Part shown: positions 14,569 to 22,323 of the stretch, one piece after another
Numbering within the stretch: the stretch's first letter is position 1
Layout of the letters: each line of letters begins with the position of its first letter
DNA from: Lachnospiraceae bacterium UBA5902
GTDB lineage: Bacteria > Bacillota > Clostridia > Lachnospirales > Lachnospiraceae
Assembly: GCA_002431865.1 (NCBI GenBank)
Contig: DJEI01000056.1
Span: 1 to 22,323 of the forward strand
Direction: 5' to 3'
Length of the DNA: 22,323 nucleotides
Program-made: the position numbers and the translations under genes
The notes under the pieces: generated by a model
Database searches by the model: none
What the model saw: the letters and a program-made list of their open reading frames with translations, nothing else
What the model was told of the DNA's origin: nothing

Positions 14569-17500
14569 ATGAACAAACAAAAAAACAAGAAAAAAGTGAT
14601 TGCATTTCTGCTTTCTATGTTGATGTTATTTTCATTATTCCAGAACATCAGCTATACACCGATTGCAGAAGGCGGAGAGGCAGAGAGTGTTGCAACTGTA
14701 ACGGATGCGGTTCAAAGCGAAGAGAGTCAGACACAACAAGTGGTGATACCACAGGAAAATCAAAATGGAGTGTCATTATATGAAGAGAATCTGGATGAGA
14801 CTTCACAAAATGTGGCAGATGATTCCATAAACCTTTCTCTTTGGGACGAGGCATATGATGATACAGCAGATGGAATAACGATGAGTTTTACTGCCAGTGT
14901 TAAACATAATGGGCAGGAGACGGATTTGAACCAGGTATCAAAAGTATACGAGGGTGACGAGTTTAATTTAAAATATAAATGGGAGTTAGATAACAGTAAA
15001 ATCCCGAGAGATGGACGTCCTGTTTATATCAAGGTTAATTTTAATGATCTGAATAACCTTGAATTGATATCCGGAAAACAGGACATTCTGTTTGATGGAA
15101 AAAAAGTCGGTTATATTTATATTAGTGGCGGTTATGCATACATTTGCTTGGATAATCAGGATTTCTTGGAGGAAAACACAAGAAAGGGAGATGGAACAAT
15201 ATCCGGAAAAGTAAAGTTAACAGAAGAAGGCAAGGAATCCGGAGATAAAATAACGATTGGAACTGCACAGATAAAAGTTTCAGGTGTGACTTACGATGAT
15301 GGATCAGCAACAAGCACATTGACAGTTCAGAAGACAACCAACGGAAAAGCTGCTTATGATCTGGGTACAAAGACATGGAAACAGTCATATAAGCTGACAC
15401 TAAAAACGACTGGTCCTGTGTCAGAGGTATCTTTGACAGATAGTTTAGGTGCAAACTTAAAGAATATATCCAAAATCAAGATTGCAAGCAGCAATGATTC
15501 AAATGTCACTGCGAATACCACATATGGAAGCTTTGATGATCTGGCAAATGCTTTGAAAAAACTTGGTTCATCGGATGGCAGTACTACAACTGTGGAAGTT
15601 ACTTATGATGTACAGACGGATGAAGGTATTTTTAATCCAGATAATGCAAATAATGATTCTTATAGGAATACAGTCGATTATACATATAAGAATAATAAAA
15701 AGGAAACAAAAACGGGAACTACATCAGCAACTTACGATGTGACAAGACCAGAAGTAAAGAAAACAGGTTCGTTGGATGAAACTTCCAAGGTTGTGACATG
15801 GACGATTACGATTGATCTGAAGGATTATGCAGGAGAGTATGATTCTTTGGATGCGTTGCTTGGTTCTGGCACAATTGAGGATATGCCAGAGATCGGATCT
15901 GCATTGTGTGATAAGGATGGCAATCCACTGGGAGGTACAAACCAGACATTGTCCGCTTCTGACTTTAAGGAGAACAATGGTGTATATACGGCAACTGTTT
16001 ACACAAAGGTAACAGATGATTACATGAATTCTGCAACTAAACTGGATGTCAAAAATGATGTAACTCTTACAACAGATAAGGGTTATAAATATACGGGAAC
16101 CGGAACTGTAAAGACGCCGGGAAAGGATTTCTACATTAAAAAAGATGCTGTGAAAATGCAGGATGGTTATATTTTCTGGAAGGTATCTGTGACAGATATT
16201 CCTGAGAATATTAAGAATGTATATATGAAAGATGATATGCGAAGCTATGCTGGAAATGCCGGCAGCATGTCGGATATGTATAGTACATCAATCACATTTA
16301 TGTATAAGGATGGAACATCAACAACAATTGATGCGACAGATGCGAATGGCGCGAATATTTCAAATTCCTATGTGACATATAAGCCGGATTCAGAAGGAAA
16401 CAATCAGGGGTATGATTATGAGTTTGATTTTAACGATGATTTGTTTACAGGAAGTAATCCTGTAACAAGCATAACTGTGGAATATAAAACGAAAGTAAAA
16501 AATACGGATTTAAATCAGGTACAGCGGAAATTTGCCAATACAGCAACATTTGGACATAACACAGACAATGTTGATACGAAGAAAAGTGATGATGCGTCTT
16601 ATACAAACCCATTGCCACCTTTGAATAAGACAGTCACTGCAAAAGTAGATGAAACAGGTAAGATTAGCTACATGTTAGATGTGTCATTGAATTCCATGGC
16701 GCTTTCAGATGGAGAATCTGTTACGATTGCGGATACATTACCAACGGATATGAAATTATCTTCCAGCACGATAACGGCATATTTTTATGTCAGAGATGTA
16801 GCGCATAATACAGCGGGTAAGTTATCGGATATGCCGTATTTTGCAGATGGGGCAACGATACCGAATATTGATCTTCAGACAAGCGAAGAAAATGGAATTG
16901 CAAGTTTTACGATTCCAATTACTAAAGATTATATTACATTGGTGAATGCCATTGAAAACCGTGCGGCTTCAGCGGGAACAGAGACACATGTCCGGATTGA
17001 GTATACGACAGAAGTAACAAGTCTGGAGGATTTTGCAAAGAAGGGAACAGAAACCTTTACGAATTCTGCACAGCTAAAGATAGGTAGTACGAATGTTGGA
17101 ACACCAGTATCGACGACAACGACATTGACGGCACCAGCATTGGTATCGAAGGATGGAGTATTTTACGGTACCTATGATAATACGACAGGTGCAGATAACA
17201 GTAAATATAATACAGCGGAGTATACGATCGAAGTCAACAAGGGTGCTTATGATCTGGTACCGGGAAATGGAAAATTAACGGCTGTGGATAAACTTGGTAC
17301 TGCATTCTCTTATAATATGCAGAGCATTAAGGTATATGAAGTAAATGGCGGTACGGAAACATTATTGACAAGCGGAACCGATTATACAGTCAGCTATGAT
17401 GGATCTTCAAATTCACTTAAGTTTGAATTACCGGATAGCAAGTATTTGAAGATAACCTATACAACGAAATGTAATCTGAAGTTTATGGAAGGAAATAGTT

Positions 17501-20500
17501 CGATAACATTGACGGATGAACAGTCTTCCAATACGTTTACATTAAATGGGTATCAGCCAGATCAGGGTGGATCGAAAACATTCCAGGGACAGGTGTTCAC
17601 CAAAGGACAGCATGAGGCAGAATCTGAGTATGGTACGATTGAGTTATATAAATATTGGACAGATGCAGCAGGAACGACACATGCACTGAAAGATTCTACA
17701 TTCCGTTTGTATCTGGCAACCTATGATTCTGCAACGGGAACCATGACGCGTGGTAACTTGGTACAGGATACGGATGAGCTGAAAGTAACCGATGAGGTTG
17801 CTGGTAAGCTGACGATTGATCGATTGAATTATGATCAGATTTATGAGTTGGTGGAAGTATCTGCTGCAGATGGATTTGATGTTCGGAAGGATTCGTTCTA
17901 CTTTGTACTTCAAAAAACATCGAACATAACGATTCCGAGTGAATATGAAGGAAAGACATTTACAATTGATACGGGATATAATCTTCCATATAAAAATGAG
18001 AAGTCTACATATTATACAGGTTCTTTCGACTTCTCAGCTACAAAGCAGTTGGATGGTACAACCGATTACGCAACTGGAAATACCTATACCTTTAATAATT
18101 TTGTAGTGGAAGAGGTATCGGCAGATGCAGCAAATAATGCTACCAAGGTGAAGGACATTACAACCGGAACAACCGATGGAAATGCAACGGGAGCAATTAC
18201 ATTTGCAGGTAAGGCAAGTTATAGTTCTGCAACAGCAGGAGATGAAGGAAAACATTACTACAAGGTTTATGAGACAAGCTCTGGGTACAAAGATGTAACA
18301 ACGGATACGAACTATTATATTCTGACGGTAGATGTTGCACCGGATGATGCTGCAAATCCGACAAAGCTGGTTGCAACATGCAGTAAGATTACGAAGTATA
18401 ACAGTGCAGGAACAGGTACCACGGCTTCAAAGGTTGTATTTAATAATACGACCGTGACTACGACGATTCAGGGTACAAAATCATGGGTTGGCGGTACCAC
18501 AGCAGATCGTCCGGTTAGCATTCAGGTAAAGTTATATAAGTTGAAGCAAGGTGGAAACGAGAATGACGATGCCGATTGGGAACAGGTCGGAGCAATCAGG
18601 ACCGTAGATGCAACAAGTGCATGGAAGTATTCGTTTGGAACACTGCCAAAGTATTATCCGGGAACGGCTACTGAGATTCCATATAAGGTAGTAGAGACAC
18701 CGGTTGCCGGATATATGACAAGTTACCCTGCAGGTACTTATAATATCGTGAATACTATGATTCGGACATCCGGCAGCATTACATTTACTGCATTAAAGAA
18801 GCTGGATAGTGCAACGAACTATTCAGCCGACTATACATTTGCAGGATTTGCAGTGGATGAACTGAATGCAGATCTGACAACAAAGACAGCAAAGGTTGCT
18901 ACGGGAACAACCAGGGGAAGTACAAATGGAACCGTAACATTTACAGCACTGACATATGACTCTGCGGTGGCAGGAGATGTCGGAGAGCATATTTACAAGA
19001 TTTATGAAAAAGAATCTGGTTATGCAGGTGTTACAAAAGATGATACGTATTATGTAGTCAAGGTAAATGTGACTAAGAATACTGCAAGCAACAAATTGGA
19101 TGTCGCAGTCACTTCTGTACAGAAATATGTGAATAATGCTGCGAGCGGCAGTGCAGGCACAAGCTTAGATACAGTCATCTTTGAGAATACAACGGAAAAG
19201 ACATCTGTATCAGGAACTAAGACATGGATAGATACGGGATATGAAGCGTATCGCCCATCCAGCATTGAGTTGAAGCTGTATCGATTGAAGAATGGTACGA
19301 CAGCCGATTGGGAGTTGGTAAAAACACAGAGTCTGAGTACAACAGAAACGACGAAGAGCTTTACCTTTGATAATCTGGATAAATACTATGCAGGTACAGA
19401 TGAGGAAATCCAGTATAAGGTAGAAGAAACACCGGTTTCCGGATATACGACGGCATATGTGACAAATGGCTATGATATCACGAACACCTTACAGACAACC
19501 AAGGTGACGATCCGCAAGGATTGGGATGATAATAATAATGCAGATCAGGCAAGACCAACCAGTCTTACGGTATCTCTGATGGAAAATGGAGTTAAAGCAT
19601 CAAAGGCAGATATTGTATTGAATGCAGTGAACAACTGGACTGCAAGCTGGGACAATCTGCCAGTTTATAAGAACGGTGTAGAGATCAAGTATTCGGTTGT
19701 TGAGGATACCGCAAGTATGCCGGCTGGATATTCACAGAAGTCTTCTGTAATCCGGAAGCAGAGCGATGGAACGTATCTGGCGGTTATCACAAACCAGTAT
19801 TCGATGGATAAAGTCAGTCATACAGTGACAAAAGTATGGGAAGATGACAACAACCGCGATGGTTTGCGGACACCAATTACGGTACAGCTTATGGCAGATG
19901 GCGTGGCTGTAACAGATCCGGATGCAACGCAGGAATTGAATGAGACAAACCATTGGACATACACATGGAATGATCTGAATAAGCAGGATGCAAGAGGAAA
20001 CAATATCGTGTATACGGTCGAAGAAGTTGGTACAGTCACAGGCTATACAAAAGCTACTGTATCAGCAGGATCAGCCACAACGATCACGAATACACATGCA
20101 GTTCTTACAAGAGACATTACAGTCGATAAAGTATGGGCGGATAATAATTCTACATCCCGTCCAACGAGTGTAAATGTTCAGTTGTATGCAAATGGTTCTG
20201 CATTTGGAACTGCTGTAACACTGGAAGCGGCAAATCACTGGACTTATACATGGAATGACCTTCCATATAATGAGGCTGGACAGGAGATTGAGTATACAGT
20301 CAAAGAGGTAGCTGTACCACAGGGCTATGGTGTATCTTACAGCCCGATGACAGTTGATACAACAACAGGAAATGGATCTATTACAGTTACAAACTCTTAT
20401 CCGTCTACGACAAGAACGGTGACAAAGGTATGGGATGATCAGAATAATAATGATCGGAAACGACCAACCAGCATACAGGTACAGTTAATGTATGATGGAA

Positions 20501-21648
20501 ATGTATATGACATGGTAACTTTGAGTGAAACAAATCATTGGACTTATACATGGACAGAGCTTCCGAAGTACAGTGATGTAGCAGCAAATACAGAATATGT
20601 ATATACAGTCAAAGAAGTCGATGTACCAGCCGGATATATTGTAAGTTATGTGAAGAAGAATGCTTCTGGTACAACTGTGACAGCAAAAGATGCTGGTGAA
20701 AACGGTGTATTTGAGGTTCGAAATTCATATACAACACAAAAGGGTGATATCGAGGTTGAAAAGAAGTGGGTTGGCGACAACCTGGCAGCAGATGGTCATA
20801 GTGCGATCACAGTAACTCTTTATAAGAATGGTGTTGCAACAGCAAAGACTTTGAAACTGGATAAGACAAATAACTGGAAGGGTACATTTACAGATCTCGA
20901 CAAATACGAGAATGGCGTTGAGATATCGTATAGTGTGAGAGAGACAGAGGTTACAAATTATGCGACTTCTTACGAACCAGCAAGTGGAAGCATTGGAGAT
21001 AAAATCGTTGTGAAAAATACATATGCTCCTGCGAAGCTTGTGTTGACAAAGACCGTAGCGGGTGGTGTATCCAAAACAGATGCGGAGCAGACAATTCGCT
21101 TTGAGGTTGTTGAGGATGCAACCGGTACAAAGACAACCTATAGTCTTGCAGATTTTTCTTATGATACTGCCAGTAAGACGTGGTCAAAGGAAATCAGTTG
21201 CAATGCAGGTAGTTATACAGTGAATGAGATTGCTTCAGATGTGGATGGTTATACATTGAGTAAGATCACATATGTGGTAGATGCGCAGACTGCAGTGGAG
21301 GGCAAAACGGCTTCGGTTGTAATCGGAGATCATGCGACAGCAAATGTTACATATACAAATACGTATGACAAGATAACGACGGAGACAACCGAGACGACCG
21401 AAACAACGGAAACGACTGAAACAACGGAAACCACCGAAACGACGGATACAACCACAGAGATTACGACGACGGAGACAAGTACTACGAGTACGACAACCAC
21501 GACAACAACTACGACAACAACATCTTCCAACACGGTGAAGAAGACAGGAGATGCAGCGCCAATTGCGCCAATCACTGTAGTAATGCTCGTCGCGGCCGTT
21601 GGAATTATCATTCTGGGTATTTCCAAAAAGAAACGAAGCGATAAGTAA
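14569..21648 (+). CDS. Giant multidomain cell-wall adhesin with FctA and CnaB domains
   Basis: A 2359-aa secreted, probably sortase-anchored surface protein. I place the start at 14569, because GGAGG (14555-14559) precedes it and a classic signal peptide follows (MNKQKNKKKVIAFLLSMLML). An upstream in-frame ATG at 14512 lacks these. Approximate domains: residues 105-1015, several adhesin-type beta domains, with links such as VTRPEVKKTG (393) and LPPLNKTVTA (682); 1020-1145, a pilin-like prealbumin domain; 1151-1297 and 1401-1546, FctA-type pilin domains, each followed by a CnaB domain (1298-1400, 1547-1644); 1645-2156, five more CnaB domains (opening KDWDD or TKVW, closing NSY/TNTY), which normally carry Lys-Asn isopeptide bonds; 2157-2265, another beta domain; 2270-2319, Thr-rich stalk; VKKTGD at 2323-2328 in place of LPxTG, then a membrane helix and KKKRSDK. 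No sortase is nearby. The ligand is unknown. Confidence 0.92.
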   Translation: MNKQKNKKKVIAFLLSMLMLFSLFQNISYTPIAEGGEAESVATVTDAVQSEESQTQQVVIPQENQNGVSLYEENLDETSQNVADDSINLSLWDEAYDDTADGITMSFTASVKHNGQETDLNQVSKVYEGDEFNLKYKWELDNSKIPRDGRPVYIKVNFNDLNNLELISGKQDILFDGKKVGYIYISGGYAYICLDNQDFLEENTRKGDGTISGKVKLTEEGKESGDKITIGTAQIKVSGVTYDDGSATSTLTVQKTTNGKAAYDLGTKTWKQSYKLTLKTTGPVSEVSLTDSLGANLKNISKIKIASSNDSNVTANTTYGSFDDLANALKKLGSSDGSTTTVEVTYDVQTDEGIFNPDNANNDSYRNTVDYTYKNNKKETKTGTTSATYDVTRPEVKKTGSLDETSKVVTWTITIDLKDYAGEYDSLDALLGSGTIEDMPEIGSALCDKDGNPLGGTNQTLSASDFKENNGVYTATVYTKVTDDYMNSATKLDVKNDVTLTTDKGYKYTGTGTVKTPGKDFYIKKDAVKMQDGYIFWKVSVTDIPENIKNVYMKDDMRSYAGNAGSMSDMYSTSITFMYKDGTSTTIDATDANGANISNSYVTYKPDSEGNNQGYDYEFDFNDDLFTGSNPVTSITVEYKTKVKNTDLNQVQRKFANTATFGHNTDNVDTKKSDDASYTNPLPPLNKTVTAKVDETGKISYMLDVSLNSMALSDGESVTIADTLPTDMKLSSSTITAYFYVRDVAHNTAGKLSDMPYFADGATIPNIDLQTSEENGIASFTIPITKDYITLVNAIENRAASAGTETHVRIEYTTEVTSLEDFAKKGTETFTNSAQLKIGSTNVGTPVSTTTTLTAPALVSKDGVFYGTYDNTTGADNSKYNTAEYTIEVNKGAYDLVPGNGKLTAVDKLGTAFSYNMQSIKVYEVNGGTETLLTSGTDYTVSYDGSSNSLKFELPDSKYLKITYTTKCNLKFMEGNSSITLTDEQSSNTFTLNGYQPDQGGSKTFQGQVFTKGQHEAESEYGTIELYKYWTDAAGTTHALKDSTFRLYLATYDSATGTMTRGNLVQDTDELKVTDEVAGKLTIDRLNYDQIYELVEVSAADGFDVRKDSFYFVLQKTSNITIPSEYEGKTFTIDTGYNLPYKNEKSTYYTGSFDFSATKQLDGTTDYATGNTYTFNNFVVEEVSADAANNATKVKDITTGTTDGNATGAITFAGKASYSSATAGDEGKHYYKVYETSSGYKDVTTDTNYYILTVDVAPDDAANPTKLVATCSKITKYNSAGTGTTASKVVFNNTTVTTTIQGTKSWVGGTTADRPVSIQVKLYKLKQGGNENDDADWEQVGAIRTVDATSAWKYSFGTLPKYYPGTATEIPYKVVETPVAGYMTSYPAGTYNIVNTMIRTSGSITFTALKKLDSATNYSADYTFAGFAVDELNADLTTKTAKVATGTTRGSTNGTVTFTALTYDSAVAGDVGEHIYKIYEKESGYAGVTKDDTYYVVKVNVTKNTASNKLDVAVTSVQKYVNNAASGSAGTSLDTVIFENTTEKTSVSGTKTWIDTGYEAYRPSSIELKLYRLKNGTTADWELVKTQSLSTTETTKSFTFDNLDKYYAGTDEEIQYKVEETPVSGYTTAYVTNGYDITNTLQTTKVTIRKDWDDNNNADQARPTSLTVSLMENGVKASKADIVLNAVNNWTASWDNLPVYKNGVEIKYSVVEDTASMPAGYSQKSSVIRKQSDGTYLAVITNQYSMDKVSHTVTKVWEDDNNRDGLRTPITVQLMADGVAVTDPDATQELNETNHWTYTWNDLNKQDARGNNIVYTVEEVGTVTGYTKATVSAGSATTITNTHAVLTRDITVDKVWADNNSTSRPTSVNVQLYANGSAFGTAVTLEAANHWTYTWNDLPYNEAGQEIEYTVKEVAVPQGYGVSYSPMTVDTTTGNGSITVTNSYPSTTRTVTKVWDDQNNNDRKRPTSIQVQLMYDGNVYDMVTLSETNHWTYTWTELPKYSDVAANTEYVYTVKEVDVPAGYIVSYVKKNASGTTVTAKDAGENGVFEVRNSYTTQKGDIEVEKKWVGDNLAADGHSAITVTLYKNGVATAKTLKLDKTNNWKGTFTDLDKYENGVEISYSVRETEVTNYATSYEPASGSIGDKIVVKNTYAPAKLVLTKTVAGGVSKTDAEQTIRFEVVEDATGTKTTYSLADFSYDTASKTWSKEISCNAGSYTVNEIASDVDGYTLSKITYVVDAQTAVEGKTASVVIGDHATANVTYTNTYDKITTETTETTETTETTETTETTETTDTTTEITTTETSTTSTTTTTTTTTTTSSNTVKKTGDAAPIAPITVVMLVAAVGIIILGISKKKRSDK
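21376..21525 (+). repeat. Thr-rich stalk coding repeat (TTE)n
   Basis: From 21376 a 9-nt unit (ACN ACN GAR) encodes Thr-Thr-Glu seven times, then Thr-Thr-Asp, then mixed Thr/Glu/Ser, and finally 11 consecutive Thr codons (21490-21522). Third codon positions vary between units, so the tract is not a fresh expansion. It would form an extended wall-spanning segment before the sorting signal and may be O-glycosylated. Confidence 0.8.
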
Positions 21649-21660
21649 ATAAGATTTACG

Positions 21661-21689
21661 AAGAAGGGCTTTTTATAAGCCCTTCTTTT
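21661..21689 (+). terminator. Strong intrinsic terminator after the adhesin gene
   Basis: AAGAAGGGCTT (21661-21671) pairs perfectly with AAGCCCTTCTT (21677-21687) around a TTTAT loop, and TTTT runs to 21689. It lies 12 nt after the adhesin stop, so the adhesin is probably a single-gene transcript. Confidence 0.93.
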
Positions 21690-21714
21690 AAGTAAACAGA
21701 AGGATTTAAAATCG

Positions 21715-22323
21715 ATGAAGCAAACATATTGTAAAACCGCCTTGCGGTCTTTGATCAGTTTGTCAATTCCGACAATCTTGGAAGAAGTTTTGTCGACGTT
21801 GCTCCAATATGTCGATACCGCAATGGTCGGACACCTGGGAGAGAAAGCGACGGCAGCAGTCAGCACGACGACAACGATTGGATGGCTGCTCCATTCGATT
21901 CCAAGTGCGATAGCGGTTGCTGTATTGGCAATCGCTTCGAAAGCAAATGGAGCCGGGGACGAAGCCAAACTGAAGAAACTGGCTGGACAATCAATCTTAT
22001 ATGCATTTACGATCGGAACGTTATTGGAAGTGATCGCGCTTGTGGTGGCGCCGTATATTCCGGTGTGGATGAGAGTCGAGCCGGATATTGTAAAACCGGC
22101 AAGCACATATTTCACGATTACGAGTATTTCACTCGTATTCCGGGCATCCTCCCGCATATTCTCTGCGATGATACGATCTATCAAGGATACCAAATCGCCG
22201 ATGTTTATCAGCGTGGGTGAAAATGTGTTAAATATCCTGTTGAATACGGTGTTTATATATGGTTTGAATCTCGGCGTGGCAGGTGCGGCGGTCGCGTCCT
22301 GCATCAGCTTTGGAATCGGCGGA
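21715..22323 (+). CDS. MATE-family efflux transporter (3' end outside window)
   Basis: The frame is open from ATG 21715 to the last base (203 codons) with no stop, so the gene continues past the window. The protein starts MKQTYCKTALRSLISLSIPT and shows MATE hallmarks: ILEEVLSTLLQYVDTAMVGHLG near residues 22-43, a string of hydrophobic helices, the MIRSIKDTKSPMF loop (about 152-164), and NILLNTVFIYGLNLGVAGAA (about 174-193). MATE proteins export cationic drugs or metabolites using Na+ or H+ gradients. The substrate cannot be told here. GAAGGA about 10 nt upstream is the ribosome site. The adhesin terminator lies 25 nt before it, so its promoter is not obvious. Confidence 0.9.
   Translation, partial: MKQTYCKTALRSLISLSIPTILEEVLSTLLQYVDTAMVGHLGEKATAAVSTTTTIGWLLHSIPSAIAVAVLAIASKANGAGDEAKLKKLAGQSILYAFTIGTLLEVIALVVAPYIPVWMRVEPDIVKPASTYFTITSISLVFRASSRIFSAMIRSIKDTKSPMFISVGENVLNILLNTVFIYGLNLGVAGAAVASCISFGIGG

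Noticed and set aside
21376..21525. CRISPR-like or microsatellite reading of the 9-nt repeats
   Set aside because: The units are in frame, vary at third codon positions and encode a wall-spanning stalk. There are no spacers.
21330..22304. 324-aa open frame on the minus strand containing long Val runs
   Set aside because: It is antisense to the Thr-rich stalk and to the MATE gene. The Val runs are the complement of ACN repeats, there is a terminator within it, and the + strand reading has clear homology.

Overview
The window is chromosomal DNA from a Gram-positive anaerobe, most likely a gut Lachnospiraceae (Clostridia, Bacillota). The evidence is strong AGGAGG-type ribosome sites, a class 1B dihydroorotate dehydrogenase with its PyrK partner, a small membrane protein resembling the Lachnospiraceae-type DUF6142 family, and a giant sortase-type surface protein. 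Every gene is on the + strand. I see no tRNA, rRNA, CRISPR array, phage gene or transposase.

Region 1 (1-4622) is a pyrimidine biosynthesis cluster: pyrC (5' end outside the window), pyrF, pyrK and pyrD, followed directly by a small membrane protein. PyrK and PyrD overlap by 4 nt and should form one heteromeric enzyme. Two gaps in this cluster are unusually structured. The pyrC-pyrF gap holds two tandem compound hairpins of identical design, each carrying a Shine-Dalgarno sequence and a six-codon ORF. The pyrF-pyrK gap is almost filled by a 213-nt rod-like imperfect inverted repeat.

Region 2 (4649-10858) is metabolic and uptake: an M29-type metallo-aminopeptidase with a long N-terminal extension, a weak terminator, a formate/nitrite (FNT) channel, then deoB and pdp for nucleoside salvage, then purE. 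Pdp releases (deoxy)ribose-1-phosphate and DeoB turns it into (deoxy)ribose-5-phosphate, so the two act in sequence. The Pdp has an apparent insertion of about 30 residues.

Region 3 (10901-14338) is a probable sigma-A transcription unit of pspA (envelope stress) and pcrA (UvrD-type helicase), 4 nt apart, followed by an 84-aa single-span membrane protein with an extremely acidic tail and a strong intrinsic terminator.

Region 4 (14385-21689) is a monocistronic unit with its own near-consensus promoter, a structured leader of about 150 nt, and one very large (2359 aa) multidomain surface adhesin: signal peptide, adhesin-type beta domains, a pilin-like domain, two FctA-CnaB modules, an array of CnaB domains, a Thr-rich stalk and a variant sorting signal (VKKTGD). 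A strong terminator ends it. Region 5 (21715-end) is the start of a MATE-family exporter that runs off the window.

The best candidates for something undescribed are the twin hairpin/mini-ORF units before pyrF, the 213-nt rod element before pyrK, and the adhesin with its leader.
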